Below are positions 1-8,769 of a stretch of 64,000 bases of DNA, piece after piece (the first letter of the stretch is position 1; every line of letters starts with the position of its first letter). A model generated the notes under the pieces. The model saw nothing but the letters and a program-made list of their open reading frames with translations, was not told the DNA's origin and ran no database searches. Position numbers and translations under genes: made by a program. This DNA is from Pseudovibrio exalbescens DSM 16456 (lineage in GTDB: Bacteria; Pseudomonadota; Alphaproteobacteria; Rhizobiales; Stappiaceae), in NCBI RefSeq assembly GCF_000422785.1, contig NZ_AUGS01000008.1, positions 224,934 through 288,933 on the forward strand. The letters run 5' to 3'.

Positions 1-369
1 CACACATACACCATCAATTATCCCATGGTTGCGGGCATCTGCGAAAATCTGTTGCCCGATCGTTGAAAGAGACCGATCCCTCGCAATACTAGACCACAAG
101 AAAGGCCTGGAAGCCGTGCGTGCTGTGGCCACAATGGGATCATGTTGAACATAGTCTCGATCCAAATACCGTTGCTGCCATTCCGGATTCCCCCCACTGA
201 GCACAATCGATCCATCCAAGGACGCGCCCTGCTCTGGAATGGCCGCCAACATGAAACTGGTAAAGCCAAAAGTTTGACCCAGATCAGCGATGCGGCGGGC
301 TACCCCATCGGCCGTTTCCTCGTTGTTGATGGAATCAACGAACTCAAGTGCAGCAGTTAATGGATTCAT
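1..369 (-). CDS. LuxR-family quorum-sensing regulator (partial, N-terminal 123 aa)
   Basis: An open frame runs from an ATG at 369 leftward off the window edge with no stop, giving 123 residues. A GGGGTG sequence seven bases upstream can serve as ribosome binding site. The protein carries the hallmarks of the autoinducer-binding domain of LuxR-type regulators: FGFTSF near residue 35, then PEWQQRYLDRDYVQHDP, where the W, Y and D residues line the acyl-homoserine-lactone pocket, then FLWSS. The C-terminal helix-turn-helix lies outside the window. By family such proteins bind an acyl-homoserine lactone and control transcription. No luxI synthase is visible in this window, so it may be a solo receptor or its partner lies further left. 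The family call is firm; the ligand is unknown. Confidence 0.85.
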   Translation of the reverse strand, partial: MNPLTAALEFVDSINNEETADGVARRIADLGQTFGFTSFMLAAIPEQGASLDGSIVLSGGNPEWQQRYLDRDYVQHDPIVATARTASRPFLWSSIARDRSLSTIGQQIFADARNHGIIDGVCV

Positions 370-1292
370 TTTATTCACCCCTAAAAAACGCTCTCCGATG
401 CCCCCTTACCTTACGAAAGGGGAACTTCATTTAGAAGGTGTCTCAACAAACCATTTGCTATTCAGGGCTCCGCAAACGCGTATTCAGAAAAAGAACTATT
501 CAATAATTCTTCCTGACTGTTCGGCATCACATCCCGCATATTGACAATGAGCGTTTTTGCAGGTCTCACGCTACGTCACATTAAAGATTCTTGATTTTCA
601 GATAAGCAAAACCGCCGCATCAGTAAAACCCCCAAGTCACAGAGCAACTTAACGAATTATTAATAACCGAGATCAGAGCGCTTTCGTATCATAACAAAAG
701 CGACATACATCCTTGCAAAAATCCTATCAGATGCGACGCACCCTCGATTCTACAAGCCCTCACCTCGGCAATAGATGTAAAAAACTAAACCATCTAACCC
801 GGGGAAAACGTGGAAAACTAGAAAGAATAGAAAGCAGTCAAGAAACATAACAACTAATACACTGAAAAATAGTTAGCTAGATACTGCAATTTACTGCGAC
901 TCATGATCAACGAAAAACACAGGAACTCCTGTCGCCCTTCTATGGAATATTGGCTATTCAAAGAATGCACCTTCGCAATTTGCTACTGATTACTCGAAGA
1001 GGATGAAGCTTCAGTATTCGAAAGGCGGACTTTGATTTGTTTAAAGCCTTTCTGGCGCACAAGGAGAAACTTGGCCACATTTCTTAATAAATCCGGCGGA
1101 AAGGCTTTACAGCGGGCCGTCCCAGTCTGTATAGACCCCTCATATTTTAACGGCATCATGACGAGCTGAGACCAATGTCAGTTCGACCGCCATACAGGGA
1201 CCCTTTGAGAAAACCAGAGACGGCTGCCAGTGTCACACTTTCACGACAAAACAGCGGGCTCATTTTAATTCCTCCAACACTCTGATGCCGTC
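370..1292. other. Long gene-free stretch between luxR and the helicase gene
   Basis: About 920 bases, clearly more AT-rich than the flanking genes. The open frames here are short and have no convincing start or protein-like composition. There is a small hairpin near 402-423 (CCCCTT pairing with AAGGGG) and an imperfect repeat of GGAAAGGC/GCCTTTC elements near 1019-1105. No tRNA, lux-box palindrome or transposon remnant was recognised. It must hold the divergent promoters of luxR and the helicase gene. Confidence 0.5.
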
Positions 1293-4200
1293 ATGCAGAC
1301 AAACCCATTGCCTCGCACCCAGCGCTCTCGAACAGTTACAGCCATCCTTGGGCCAACCAACACCGGCAAGACACACCTTGCCATTGAGCGCATGTGTGCC
1401 CATTCATCCGGCCTGATAGGGCTGCCGCTGCGCCTGCTGGCGCGCGAGGTCTACGGTAAGATCGTGGAGCGAAAAGGGCCCGATCTGGTCGCACTGATCA
1501 CCGGCGAAGAAAAGATCATTCCGAAAAATCCACGCTTCTGGGTTTCAACAGTCGAGGCCATGCCAAAAGACCTGACCGTCGACTTCGTCGCCATCGACGA
1601 AGTTCAGTTGGCCGGAGACCTTGAGCGTGGGCACGTCTTCACCGACCGCCTATTGAACTTGCGTGGTCGCTCAGAGACTCTTTTGTTGGGCGCTTCAACC
1701 ATCCGCCCGCTTCTTGAGAAGCTCTTGCCGGGCCTGAACATCATCACGCGCCCGCGCATGTCCATCTTGACCTATGCCGGTTCCAAGAAGATTACGCGTC
1801 TTCCGCGCCGCTCTGCCATTGTGGCGTTTTCCTCTGATGAAGTTTACGCGATCGCCGAACTCGTACGCCGGCAACGGGGCGGGGCGGCAGTTGTATTAGG
1901 GTCTCTCTCACCGCGGACCCGCAATGCGCAGGTCGAGCTGTTTCAGAACGGCGACGTTGACTGGTTGATTGCAACAGATGCGATCGGCATGGGATTGAAC
2001 CTGGATGTCGATCACATTGCCTTTGCCGGACACCGAAAGTTTGACGGCTATCAGTACCGTCAATTGACCCCTGCAGAAACAGGACAGATCGCCGGTCGCG
2101 CTGGCCGACATTTGAGAGATGGCACATTTGGCGTCACCGGGCGCGTGAATGCGTTTGAGGATGACTTGGTCCACGCGGTCGAATCTCATGAGTTCGACGC
2201 CTTGAAAGTGCTGCAATGGCGGAACCCAAAGCTGGATTTTTCCTCTTTATCCGCACTTTTGCGCTCATTAGACCAATCTCCCGCCGAAGAGGGCTTGACC
2301 AAAGCCCCTCCCGCGGAGGATATCGGAGTTCTTGAACTCTCCAGCCGTGATGACGAGATCCGCGCCATTGCGACCAAAAGAGATCGAGTAGAGTTACTTT
2401 GGGATGTGTGTCAGGTGCCGGACTATCGCAATATAGCTCCAGCCAACCATGCAGATCTCGTGGTGAACATCTACACCCATCTGGTGCATTCGGGCGCAAT
2501 CCCGGACGACTGGTTCCAAAAGCAGGTAGATCTTGCAGACAGAACGGATGGGGACATAGACACACTGGCCAACCGAATTGCTCATATTCGGACCTGGACC
2601 TTTGTAGCGAACCGTGCCGATTGGTTGAAGGATCCTGCTCACTGGCAGGGCGTCACCCGCGGCATAGAGGATAGATTATCAGATGCCCTTCACGAACGGC
2701 TTACTCAGCGGTTTGTGGATCGGCGAACCAGCGTATTGATGCGACGTCTGAGAGAGAACACAATGCTCGAAGCGGAGATCACCGCAAGCGGTGACGTACT
2801 CGTCGAAGGTGAACACATTGGCCAACTTCAGGGGTTCCGGTTTGCGCCGGACGCTTCGGCTGAGGGACAGGAAGAAAAAGCGGTGCGCGCCGCTGCGCAA
2901 AAGGCTCTCGCCAGCGAGATCGAAAGCCGCGCCGAGCGCCTGTCCCGGTCTCCCAATGAGGACTTCATTCTTTCTTCAGATGGCATCATTCGCTGGCAGG
3001 GTGAAGCTGTTGCACGGCTGACCGCGAGTGACTACACACTGCGGCCGGGTTTGCTATTACTTGCAGATGAACAGTTGACTGGCGGCGCGCGAGACAAGGT
3101 GGACGAACGTGTTTCATTGTGGCTGAAAACCCATATTGAGACTCTGTTGCAACCGCTCTTCGATCTTGAAGCAGCCGAAGGCGCTGAAGGCATCGCCCGC
3201 GGCGTTGCGTTCCAGCTCTCGGAAAATCTGGGCATTGTCGAACGCCAGCAGATCTCCGAGGAAGTTCGCCAACTGGATCAGACGATGCGTGGCACCCTTC
3301 GCAAGCTGGGTGTTCGCTTTGGTGCCTACCACATCTTTGTTCCAGCCTTGCTGAAGCCGGCACCAAGCCAGCTTCTTGCCCAGTTGTGGGCGCTGAAGGA
3401 AGGCAAGGAAGACGCAAAAGGCCTGGAAGAGCTGCCGCAACTCTCTGCGTCTGGTCGCACCTCCGTGCCAGTAGACCCTGAGATCGAACAGGCGCTGTAC
3501 AAGGTCGTTGGTTTCCGTGTCTGCGGCCCACGCGCTGTTCGTGTTGACATTCTGGAGCGTCTTGCTGACATCATTCGACCACTCGTCGCATGGAAACCGA
3601 TGGAAGAAGGCGTAGAACCACCGGAAGGCGCCATAGAAAAGGGCGGCGGGTTTACGGTTACCGTGTCCATGACGTCCCTGCTTGGCTGCGCTGGCGAAGA
3701 CTTCTCAAATATCCTGAAGTCTCTGGGCTACCGCCTTGAAACCAAGGAAGTCCAACGTCCTGTCGCCAAAAAGGCAGAAGACGAAACAACAGAAGAGCAG
3801 ACTGAAACCTCGACAAGCGTAGAGGCGACCGAAACTCTAGCTGAAACAGCTGACGCTGGTGAAGCGGCTTCGGCCACCAGCGCTGATGACGCCTCCGAAA
3901 GCCCGGCAACAGAAGCACCTTCAGCAGAAGCACCTGTTGAAGCTGTGCCTACCCAGCAAACGGCGACTACGGACGCTCCTGAGGAGACAGAGACAGAACT
4001 GGAAACAGTAACCATCGAGATCTGGCGACCGGGCCGTGCGGACCGTCGTCGTCAGGGTGGCGACCGCAATCGGCAACGCCGCCACGGCGACAACCAGCAG
4101 CGTCATGCAGATGGCGAGCGCAAGGGTGGCCCGCGGAACAACAAGCGCAGTCACGCAAAAGGCGGCAAGGGACGCGATAAAGGCAGCAACCCTGCCGGTC

Positions 4201-4316
4201 GCGGCGGCAACGCAGGGCGCAATCAGCCACAACGCGATAAACCCATAGACCCCAACTCGCCATTTGCAGCGCTACTCTCTCTGAAAGAGAACCTTCAAAA
4301 AGGCGACGACAAGTAA
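1293..4316 (+). CDS. SUV3-like DEAD/DEAH-type RNA helicase
   Basis: A 1007-residue superfamily 2 helicase resembling the mitochondrial RNA helicase SUV3, a type common in alphaproteobacteria. Seen in the sequence: Walker A GPTNTGKTH at about residue 21, Walker B variant DEVQ near 103, LLGAST (motif III), ATDAIGMGLNLDVDHIAF (motif V) and QIAGRAGRHLRDGTFG (motif VI), the order expected for this family. After a middle region there is an acidic and Thr/Glu/Ala-rich linker (about 825-905), then a very basic Arg/Gly/Asn/Gln tail likely to bind RNA. By family it unwinds RNA with ATP, probably in RNA turnover or ribosome metabolism. It starts the helicase-S4 protein pair; the next gene begins 10 bases after its stop. 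Confidence 0.9.
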   Translation: MQTNPLPRTQRSRTVTAILGPTNTGKTHLAIERMCAHSSGLIGLPLRLLAREVYGKIVERKGPDLVALITGEEKIIPKNPRFWVSTVEAMPKDLTVDFVAIDEVQLAGDLERGHVFTDRLLNLRGRSETLLLGASTIRPLLEKLLPGLNIITRPRMSILTYAGSKKITRLPRRSAIVAFSSDEVYAIAELVRRQRGGAAVVLGSLSPRTRNAQVELFQNGDVDWLIATDAIGMGLNLDVDHIAFAGHRKFDGYQYRQLTPAETGQIAGRAGRHLRDGTFGVTGRVNAFEDDLVHAVESHEFDALKVLQWRNPKLDFSSLSALLRSLDQSPAEEGLTKAPPAEDIGVLELSSRDDEIRAIATKRDRVELLWDVCQVPDYRNIAPANHADLVVNIYTHLVHSGAIPDDWFQKQVDLADRTDGDIDTLANRIAHIRTWTFVANRADWLKDPAHWQGVTRGIEDRLSDALHERLTQRFVDRRTSVLMRRLRENTMLEAEITASGDVLVEGEHIGQLQGFRFAPDASAEGQEEKAVRAAAQKALASEIESRAERLSRSPNEDFILSSDGIIRWQGEAVARLTASDYTLRPGLLLLADEQLTGGARDKVDERVSLWLKTHIETLLQPLFDLEAAEGAEGIARGVAFQLSENLGIVERQQISEEVRQLDQTMRGTLRKLGVRFGAYHIFVPALLKPAPSQLLAQLWALKEGKEDAKGLEELPQLSASGRTSVPVDPEIEQALYKVVGFRVCGPRAVRVDILERLADIIRPLVAWKPMEEGVEPPEGAIEKGGGFTVTVSMTSLLGCAGEDFSNILKSLGYRLETKEVQRPVAKKAEDETTEEQTETSTSVEATETLAETADAGEAASATSADDASESPATEAPSAEAPVEAVPTQQTATTDAPEETETELETVTIEIWRPGRADRRRQGGDRNRQRRHGDNQQRHADGERKGGPRNNKRSHAKGGKGRDKGSNPAGRGGNAGRNQPQRDKPIDPNSPFAALLSLKENLQKGDDK

Positions 4317-4326
4317 GCATTGTGAA

Positions 4327-4713
4327 ATGCAGCAGGCATCTCAACGCATCGATAAATGGCTGTGGTATGCCCGCGTTACCAAATCCCGGACATTGGCGCA
4401 AAAACTCGCCATGTCCGGGCACGTTCGCCTAAACAAGGAAAAGGTGACAACCGCCAAGCAGGGAATCAAACTTGGCGACGTACTCACTATTGCCCTGCCG
4501 CGCCGCTTGTTGGTTTACAAGGTTCTGGATTTAGGCGCCCGTCGCGGCCCGGCCAGCGAAGCACAACTGCTTTACGAAGACCTGTCCCCTCCCCCGCCAC
4601 CCAAGGATGAAGGCAAGCCGGAGCAGCGCGATCGCGGTACCGGACGGCCGACAAAAAGAGACCGGCGTCAGCTCATTCGCTTGAAGCAGGACACGCCCGG
4701 AGATGGTTTCTAA
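4327..4713 (+). CDS. S4-domain RNA-binding protein (Hsp15/RNA-binding type)
   Basis: A 128-residue protein with an S4 fold at the N terminus: RIDKWLWYARVTKSRTLAQK, then VRLNKEKVTTAKQGIKLGDV, the pattern of heat-shock protein Hsp15 and of small S4 proteins that bind rRNA or stalled 50S subunits. The C-terminal third is proline-rich and then Arg/Lys-rich, without a recognised domain. It follows the helicase gene after 10 bases and is almost certainly cotranscribed, suggesting a shared RNA or ribosome role. Whether it acts like E. coli Hsp15 in releasing nascent-chain-blocked 50S subunits cannot be told from sequence. Confidence 0.85.
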   Translation: MQQASQRIDKWLWYARVTKSRTLAQKLAMSGHVRLNKEKVTTAKQGIKLGDVLTIALPRRLLVYKVLDLGARRGPASEAQLLYEDLSPPPPPKDEGKPEQRDRGTGRPTKRDRRQLIRLKQDTPGDGF

Positions 4714-4888
4714 ATACATCCCTTAGTGCGCAAAACCTTTTCAGTGTTTAGCTGTGCGCGTTCGCCTCACATGCTTGCGGATTAACGGGAAAAGCGCTAG
4801 GCAAAGAACCAAGAAACGCCCATCCACCCCGTTTGGAAAGTCACAGGGAATGCGGCCGGTGGGTGACCTGCAACCTAAGAGGATTGCG

Positions 4889-5227
4889 ATGACATACGTC
4901 GTCACTGACAACTGCATCAAATGTAAGTACACGGACTGTGTTGAAGTTTGCCCGGTGGATTGCTTTTACGAAGGCGAGAACATGCTCGTCATTCATCCGG
5001 ATGAATGCATCGACTGTGGCGTGTGTGAACCCGAATGCCCTGCAGATGCGATCCGCCCAGACACTGAGCCAGGCCTTGAAAACTGGATCGAACTGAACGC
5101 GGAATACGCCGAAAAGTGGCCGAATATCACCGCGCGCAAGGATCCATTGCCGGAAGCACCTGAGTTCGACGGCGTAAAAGACAAGATGGAAAAGTATTTT
5201 TCGGAGAAACCGGGTGAAGGGGATTGA
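4889..5227 (+). CDS. fdxA: 7Fe ferredoxin FdxA
   Basis: A 112-residue ferredoxin of the seven-iron type, which carries one [3Fe-4S] and one [4Fe-4S] cluster. The first cluster motif is [19 protein letters not shown]; the second is [17 protein letters not shown], where an isoleucine-spaced CxxCxxC run ends in CP. The C-terminal extension ([13 protein letters not shown]) is typical of FdxA. The start is set at the ATG at 4889 because AAGAGGA sits just upstream and the protein then begins MTYVVTDNC as the family does; the frame is open further upstream but has no family-like sequence there. It is an electron carrier of the cytoplasm. Its place before carD is conserved in related bacteria as far as I recall. 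Confidence 0.95.
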   Translation: MTYVVTDNCIKCKYTDCVEVCPVDCFYEGENMLVIHPDECIDCGVCEPECPADAIRPDTEPGLENWIELNAEYAEKWPNITARKDPLPEAPEFDGVKDKMEKYFSEKPGEGD

Positions 5228-5315
5228 TATCCCCTTTCTCCCCAGTTATTGATCTAGTCAGATTATTGAAAACCGTGTTAACGAGCGGAAATTCTAGCCT
5301 TTGCTGAACCAAAGG

Positions 5316-5344
5316 TTGGAAATCCGTGGATAATGTGCTATACA
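5316..5344 (+). promoter_or_regulatory. Sigma-70-type promoter upstream of carD
   Basis: TTGGAA at 5316-5321 and TATACA at 5339-5344, separated by exactly 17 bases. Both hexamers are close to the consensus and the spacing is ideal. Transcription would begin near 5351, only about 45 bases before the terminator at 5376-5397. Confidence 0.6.
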
Positions 5345-5375
5345 TCAAGATCAGTCGCTTGGTGGCACGGTATTG

Positions 5376-5397
5376 CCTCCGTTATGGAGGTTTTTTT
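5376..5397 (+). terminator. Intrinsic terminator between fdxA and carD
   Basis: CCTCC, loop GTTAT, GGAGG, then seven T residues. The stem is short but the T run is perfect. It could end fdxA readthrough, end a very short RNA made from the promoter at 5316-5344, or act as an attenuator ahead of carD. Confidence 0.7.
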
Positions 5398-5611
5398 ATG
5401 GGCACATTCTAGCCGGCAAAGAACCGGAAAACCTCCGTCCCGTTCCCGCCACCGACAGCTGACTGATCACAGTTGAGCGCAAATGCCTGTGTGCGCCTTA
5501 CCGCGCACAACGGTGGGCTTTTCGCATTTTTGACACCAAAAAAGGCGTCGCCTCCCAGCGGCGCTTTTGTGCGCCGAAAGGCGCGCAATCTTCGCAGGAG
5601 AAAGACAGCGT

Positions 5612-6190
5612 ATGGCCACACCCGCTAAGAAGACCGCTCAGCGTCATGGTTTCAAGACAGGTGAACACATCATCTATCCCTCCCACGGCGTTGGTCTGAT
5701 CACTGCCATCGAAGAGCAGAACGTCGCAGGTTTCTCCCTTGAACTTCTGGTAATCGAATTTGATCAGGAGAAGATGACACTTCGCGTACCAGTTTCGAAA
5801 ATCTCTTCAGTTGGTATGCGCAAGTTGTCTGATGCTGCGACAACGAAGAAAGCCTTTGAAACAATCAAGGGCAAGCCGCGGGTCAAGCGGACAATGTGGA
5901 GCCGCCGCGCTCAGGAATACGAAGCGAAGATCAACTCAGGCGATCTGCTTTCTATTTCTGAAGTGGTGCGCGATCTGTATCGAGCAGACACTCAGCCAGA
6001 ACAGTCCTACTCCGAACGCCAGCTTTACGAAGCAGCGCTGGACCGGATGGCGCGTGAAATTGCAGCCGTGCAGAAACTGTCCGATTCCGAAGCTGTACGC
6101 CAGATCGAGCAGGAACTGGCAAAAGCGCCTAGCCGTGTAGCCAAGGCATCAACAGCTGATGACGCGGACGATCAGGAAGCAGCCGCATAA
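5612..6190 (+). CDS. carD: CarD-family RNA polymerase-binding transcriptional regulator
   Basis: A 192-residue protein. The N-terminal half (residues about 8-70) is the Tudor-like RNA-polymerase-interacting domain of CarD/TRCF proteins: GEHIIYPSHGVGLITAIEEQ, then VPVSKISSVGMRKLSD. The rest is helical and contains the CarD DNA-binding part (SRRAQEYEAKINSGD, ISEVVRDLYR, ERQLYEAALDRMA). By family CarD binds the RNA polymerase beta subunit and stabilises open complexes, notably at rRNA promoters. The start at 5612 is preceded by GCAGGAGAAAG; the open frame begins 15 codons earlier without a ribosome binding site. A strong terminator follows the gene. Confidence 0.93.
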   Translation: MATPAKKTAQRHGFKTGEHIIYPSHGVGLITAIEEQNVAGFSLELLVIEFDQEKMTLRVPVSKISSVGMRKLSDAATTKKAFETIKGKPRVKRTMWSRRAQEYEAKINSGDLLSISEVVRDLYRADTQPEQSYSERQLYEAALDRMAREIAAVQKLSDSEAVRQIEQELAKAPSRVAKASTADDADDQEAAA

Positions 6191-6216
6191 GGCAGCCCGC
6201 TTCCAGCCAACAAAGA

Positions 6217-6241
6217 ACCCGGCCACGCGCCGGGTTTTTTG
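6217..6241 (+). terminator. Rho-independent terminator after carD
   Basis: Perfect 7-bp stem ACCCGGC/GCCGGGT with a five-base loop (6224-6228), running into six or seven T residues at 6235-6241. It lies 27 bases after the carD stop and separates carD from rpoH. Confidence 0.9.
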
Positions 6242-6288
6242 TGACCTGCGACACGCTGCCACACCCAATGCAAATACCAAACGCCCTG

Positions 6289-6318
6289 TGAACCGTCTCT
6301 CTCGCCCCGCCGTAAGCA
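6289..6318 (+). promoter_or_regulatory. ECF-sigma-like promoter of rpoH
   Basis: TGAACC at 6289-6294 and TAAGCA at 6313-6318 with an 18-base spacer. This resembles the -35/-10 pattern TGATCC...TAAGA known for the RpoE-ChrR group of ECF sigma factors in alphaproteobacteria, which drives the second RpoH gene in Rhodobacter. One base of the -35 differs. It sits 40 bases upstream of the start codon. Confidence 0.45.
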
Positions 6319-6357
6319 TTATTGCGAACACAAACTCCCAGAAGGGCGGAGGCACAT

Positions 6358-7230
6358 ATGGGCATGGTAGACTATCAAGGCTACTCCAACCAAATCTTGG
6401 AAGTCGCCCGAAGAGCACCTTACCTGACAAGAGAAGAAGAGCTCGACCTTGCGAAACGTTGGCGCGATAAACAAGATGCTCAGGCACTGGAGCGCTTGAC
6501 CCTAGCTCATTTGCGCCTCGTCCTTTCTCAGGCGATGAAATTTCGCTCGTTCGGCCTTCCATTGGCTGATATGGCTCAAGAAGGTCAAATAGGACTTATG
6601 GAAGCGGCGGCAAGATTTGACCCCGACCGGGAAGTTCGGTTTTCGACCTATGCCAGTTGGTGGATCAAGGCCTCCATTCAAGACTACATATTGAGAAACT
6701 GGTCGATCGTTCGTGGCGGCACCTCCTCGGTGCAAAAGCGTCTTTTCTTCAGCGTTCGGCGCCTACACCTCGAGATTGCCCGGCAGCACCCGGACTTTTC
6801 TGATGTGGAAGTGAAATCCAAGATCGCCGAGAAACTGGGCGTTTCCGCAAAAGACGTGGAACGTATGTCCTCCCACTTGTCTGGACCTGACACCTCGCTG
6901 AACGCACCAATCAGCGAGGCAGATGATGGTGTTGCGGAGAAAATCGACCTGTTGATGGATACGGCACCTCAGCCAGATGACATAGCGTCCGAGCAGATCG
7001 ACATGGATCGAAAGCGAAATTGGCTTGCAGATGCGATGAAAAGCCTGAACCAGCGCGAGTTGATGATCCTTAAAAAACGCAGGTTGGCAGACGAGACAAT
7101 GACCCTCGAGGCCTTGGGGCAAGCTATGGGCATCTCGAAAGAACGTGTGCGGCAAATCGAAAGTGCGGCATTGAAGAAGTTGCGAGCGCACCTGGAGGAG
7201 CAAGAGCCGCGCCTGCTGCCCGCTCAGTAA
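6358..7230 (+). CDS. rpoH: RNA polymerase sigma-32-type factor (RpoH, probably the second-copy RpoH2 type)
   Basis: A 290-residue sigma-70-family factor. Region 2 is visible as LTLAHLRLVLSQAMKF, ADMAQEGQIGLMEAAARFDP and RFSTYASWWIKASIQDYILR. The RpoH box is represented by QKRLFF near residue 127, and region 4 by TLEALGQAMGISKERVRQIE. These are diagnostic for heat-shock sigma factors. The ATG at 6358 has GGGCGGAGGC upstream and is preferred over an upstream TTG in frame. It directs RNA polymerase to heat-shock or oxidative-stress promoters. Many alphaproteobacteria have two RpoH proteins; the ECF-like promoter here hints at the stress-responsive second copy, but that assignment is inference. 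Confidence 0.9.
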   Translation: MGMVDYQGYSNQILEVARRAPYLTREEELDLAKRWRDKQDAQALERLTLAHLRLVLSQAMKFRSFGLPLADMAQEGQIGLMEAAARFDPDREVRFSTYASWWIKASIQDYILRNWSIVRGGTSSVQKRLFFSVRRLHLEIARQHPDFSDVEVKSKIAEKLGVSAKDVERMSSHLSGPDTSLNAPISEADDGVAEKIDLLMDTAPQPDDIASEQIDMDRKRNWLADAMKSLNQRELMILKKRRLADETMTLEALGQAMGISKERVRQIESAALKKLRAHLEEQEPRLLPAQ

Positions 7231-7256
7231 GCCATCTCAGGCTGTATGCACCGATT

Positions 7257-7287
7257 AAAACCACAGTCACATTGGCTGTGGTTTTTA
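7257..7287. terminator. Bidirectional terminator between rpoH and the M48 gene
   Basis: AAAACCACAG (7257-7266), nine-base loop, CTGTGGTTTT (7276-7285), giving T runs in both directions. It overlaps the stop codon of the convergent protease gene and serves both genes. Confidence 0.85.
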
Positions 7288-8751
7288 ATCTGTGATCACC
7301 TTGACCAGATCACCATCTTTGAACCTGTGGTTTGCATCAACCTGGTTGAGAATGACAAATAACTGCAGTCGACGCGATGGCTCGATGCCACTCATACGCA
7401 CCGCCAATTTACGGGCTGTATCACCAGTCTTGGCCTGCACAACCTTCACGCGCAAGGGCTGTAGACGCGCCTGCTCCGCCGGTGATAGCTGCCTGAAACT
7501 GTCAAGCGTCTGTTCGAAGGCCCTATTGAAGGATGCGTTGGGCGACCTGCTGGCAAAAATGAAACGATAGCCGGTCAAACCAATCCGCACGACCCCGATC
7601 CGGAACGACCATCCATCCGTCACCGCTGACCCGATAACCGCCGGAAGGCCATTGATCGTTGTGGGACGAACACTGTTGTCAATCAATCCGTTTACCCAGC
7701 CACTGCGCATGTATTCGTCAAGGCTGTTGAATTCGGTCAAGTCAGCGCCATCAAACCGCATGGCCGTGCCTTTTCCATCACTCGCCAGAACAGCCTCCGG
7801 GCTGTTTTCCAAGGCGAATTGCGAGGGTACGCTGAAGGAAATGCCAAGACCCTTATGAAGGAAGCTGCGGCCGCGTATGTACCCTTCCAGCGGATCATCT
7901 CCAAACAACATTCCGTCAATGTTGCTCAAGTAGTCGGCGCGATCACGCTTGCCAATACCGGGCGCACCAATCTGGCGCGCACTCTGGACGGCGCGTCGCA
8001 CTCGCTCTGGAGTGTTGGGGTGTGAGGACAAAAAGTCCGGCGCGTTGCTTGTATCCCCGCCAAGGGTTTGAAACTTCGCAAAGCGATCCATCGTCTTCAG
8101 GAAGCGCGAGGCCGCGTAGGGGTCATATCCCGCGGCTGCCAGTGTCCGCACACCAATATCATCGGCCTCAAGTTCCTGTTCCTGAGAAAACCGAGCGAAA
8201 GACATCTGAGAAGAGCGCACGGCATTTTCCAGCTGGCTGCGATCCTCCACCACAGAACTCATGACGCGGTTGGCCAGTTCGGCAGCCTCGGCGCGACGTT
8301 GACGTTGGATCGCGTGATTTGCAGTCACATGCGCCATTTCGTGGGCCAGCACAGCGGCCAGCTCAGAGGTGTCATTTGCCAACGCCAAGAGGCCCCGAGT
8401 GACATAAAGGTATCCGCCGGGCAGGGCAAACGCGTTCACGGCAGGTGAGTTGAGAATGGTGATTCGGTACTGAGCACGCGGATCGTCCGAGGCCGCAACC
8501 AGCCCACCAACGACTTTTGCAATCGCCTTCTCAGCGCCTGCATCTTGATAAACACCGCCATAAGTCGCCACAACGCGTGGATGTTCACGCGCGCCGATAT
8601 CAGCCGTCAGAGACGGACGCAACGTACCGGGTTTGGTTTCAGTGCCGGTTGATCCCACTAACTGACAGGACGCCACCGTTCCCGCCACTATGAGCGTCAC
8701 TAACAACCGCATACCGCGTTTTACAGCGCTTAGGGGTGTCCCAAAAATCAT
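7285..8751 (-). CDS. M48-family metalloprotease, lipoprotein (BepA/LoiP-like) with C-terminal LysM-like region
   Basis: A zinc metalloprotease of about 488 residues. The N terminus has a lipoprotein signal: basic KRGMR, hydrophobic LLVTLIVAGT, then VASC, the lipobox cysteine, so it is probably anchored in a membrane facing the periplasm. The zinc site is LAHEMAHVTANHA, with the third ligand in EQELEADDIG. The last 55 residues (QAKTGDTARKLAVRM and DGDLVKVITD) resemble a LysM-type carbohydrate-binding fold. By family it takes part in outer-membrane protein quality control. Start choice is uncertain: ATG at 8751 is used here, but a TTG at 8769 directly after the upstream stop, or ATG at 8712, are possible. 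It follows the SNase-like gene without a gap. Confidence 0.85.
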   Translation of the reverse strand: MIFGTPLSAVKRGMRLLVTLIVAGTVASCQLVGSTGTETKPGTLRPSLTADIGAREHPRVVATYGGVYQDAGAEKAIAKVVGGLVAASDDPRAQYRITILNSPAVNAFALPGGYLYVTRGLLALANDTSELAAVLAHEMAHVTANHAIQRQRRAEAAELANRVMSSVVEDRSQLENAVRSSQMSFARFSQEQELEADDIGVRTLAAAGYDPYAASRFLKTMDRFAKFQTLGGDTSNAPDFLSSHPNTPERVRRAVQSARQIGAPGIGKRDRADYLSNIDGMLFGDDPLEGYIRGRSFLHKGLGISFSVPSQFALENSPEAVLASDGKGTAMRFDGADLTEFNSLDEYMRSGWVNGLIDNSVRPTTINGLPAVIGSAVTDGWSFRIGVVRIGLTGYRFIFASRSPNASFNRAFEQTLDSFRQLSPAEQARLQPLRVKVVQAKTGDTARKLAVRMSGIEPSRRLQLFVILNQVDANHRFKDGDLVKVITD

Positions 8752-8769
8752 TCCTGCTGGCCGCTCCAA

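Larger units (their letters stand above)
5228..5611. other. Intergenic region fdxA-carD with promoter and short terminated transcript candidate
   Basis: 384 bases without a gene. It contains a good sigma-70 promoter at 5316-5344, an intrinsic terminator at 5376-5397, and then a series of GC-rich inverted repeats up to the carD ribosome binding site (for example GCGCC/GGCGC elements around 5550-5590). See the separate promoter and terminator entries and the finding on a possible small RNA or attenuator. Confidence 0.6.
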
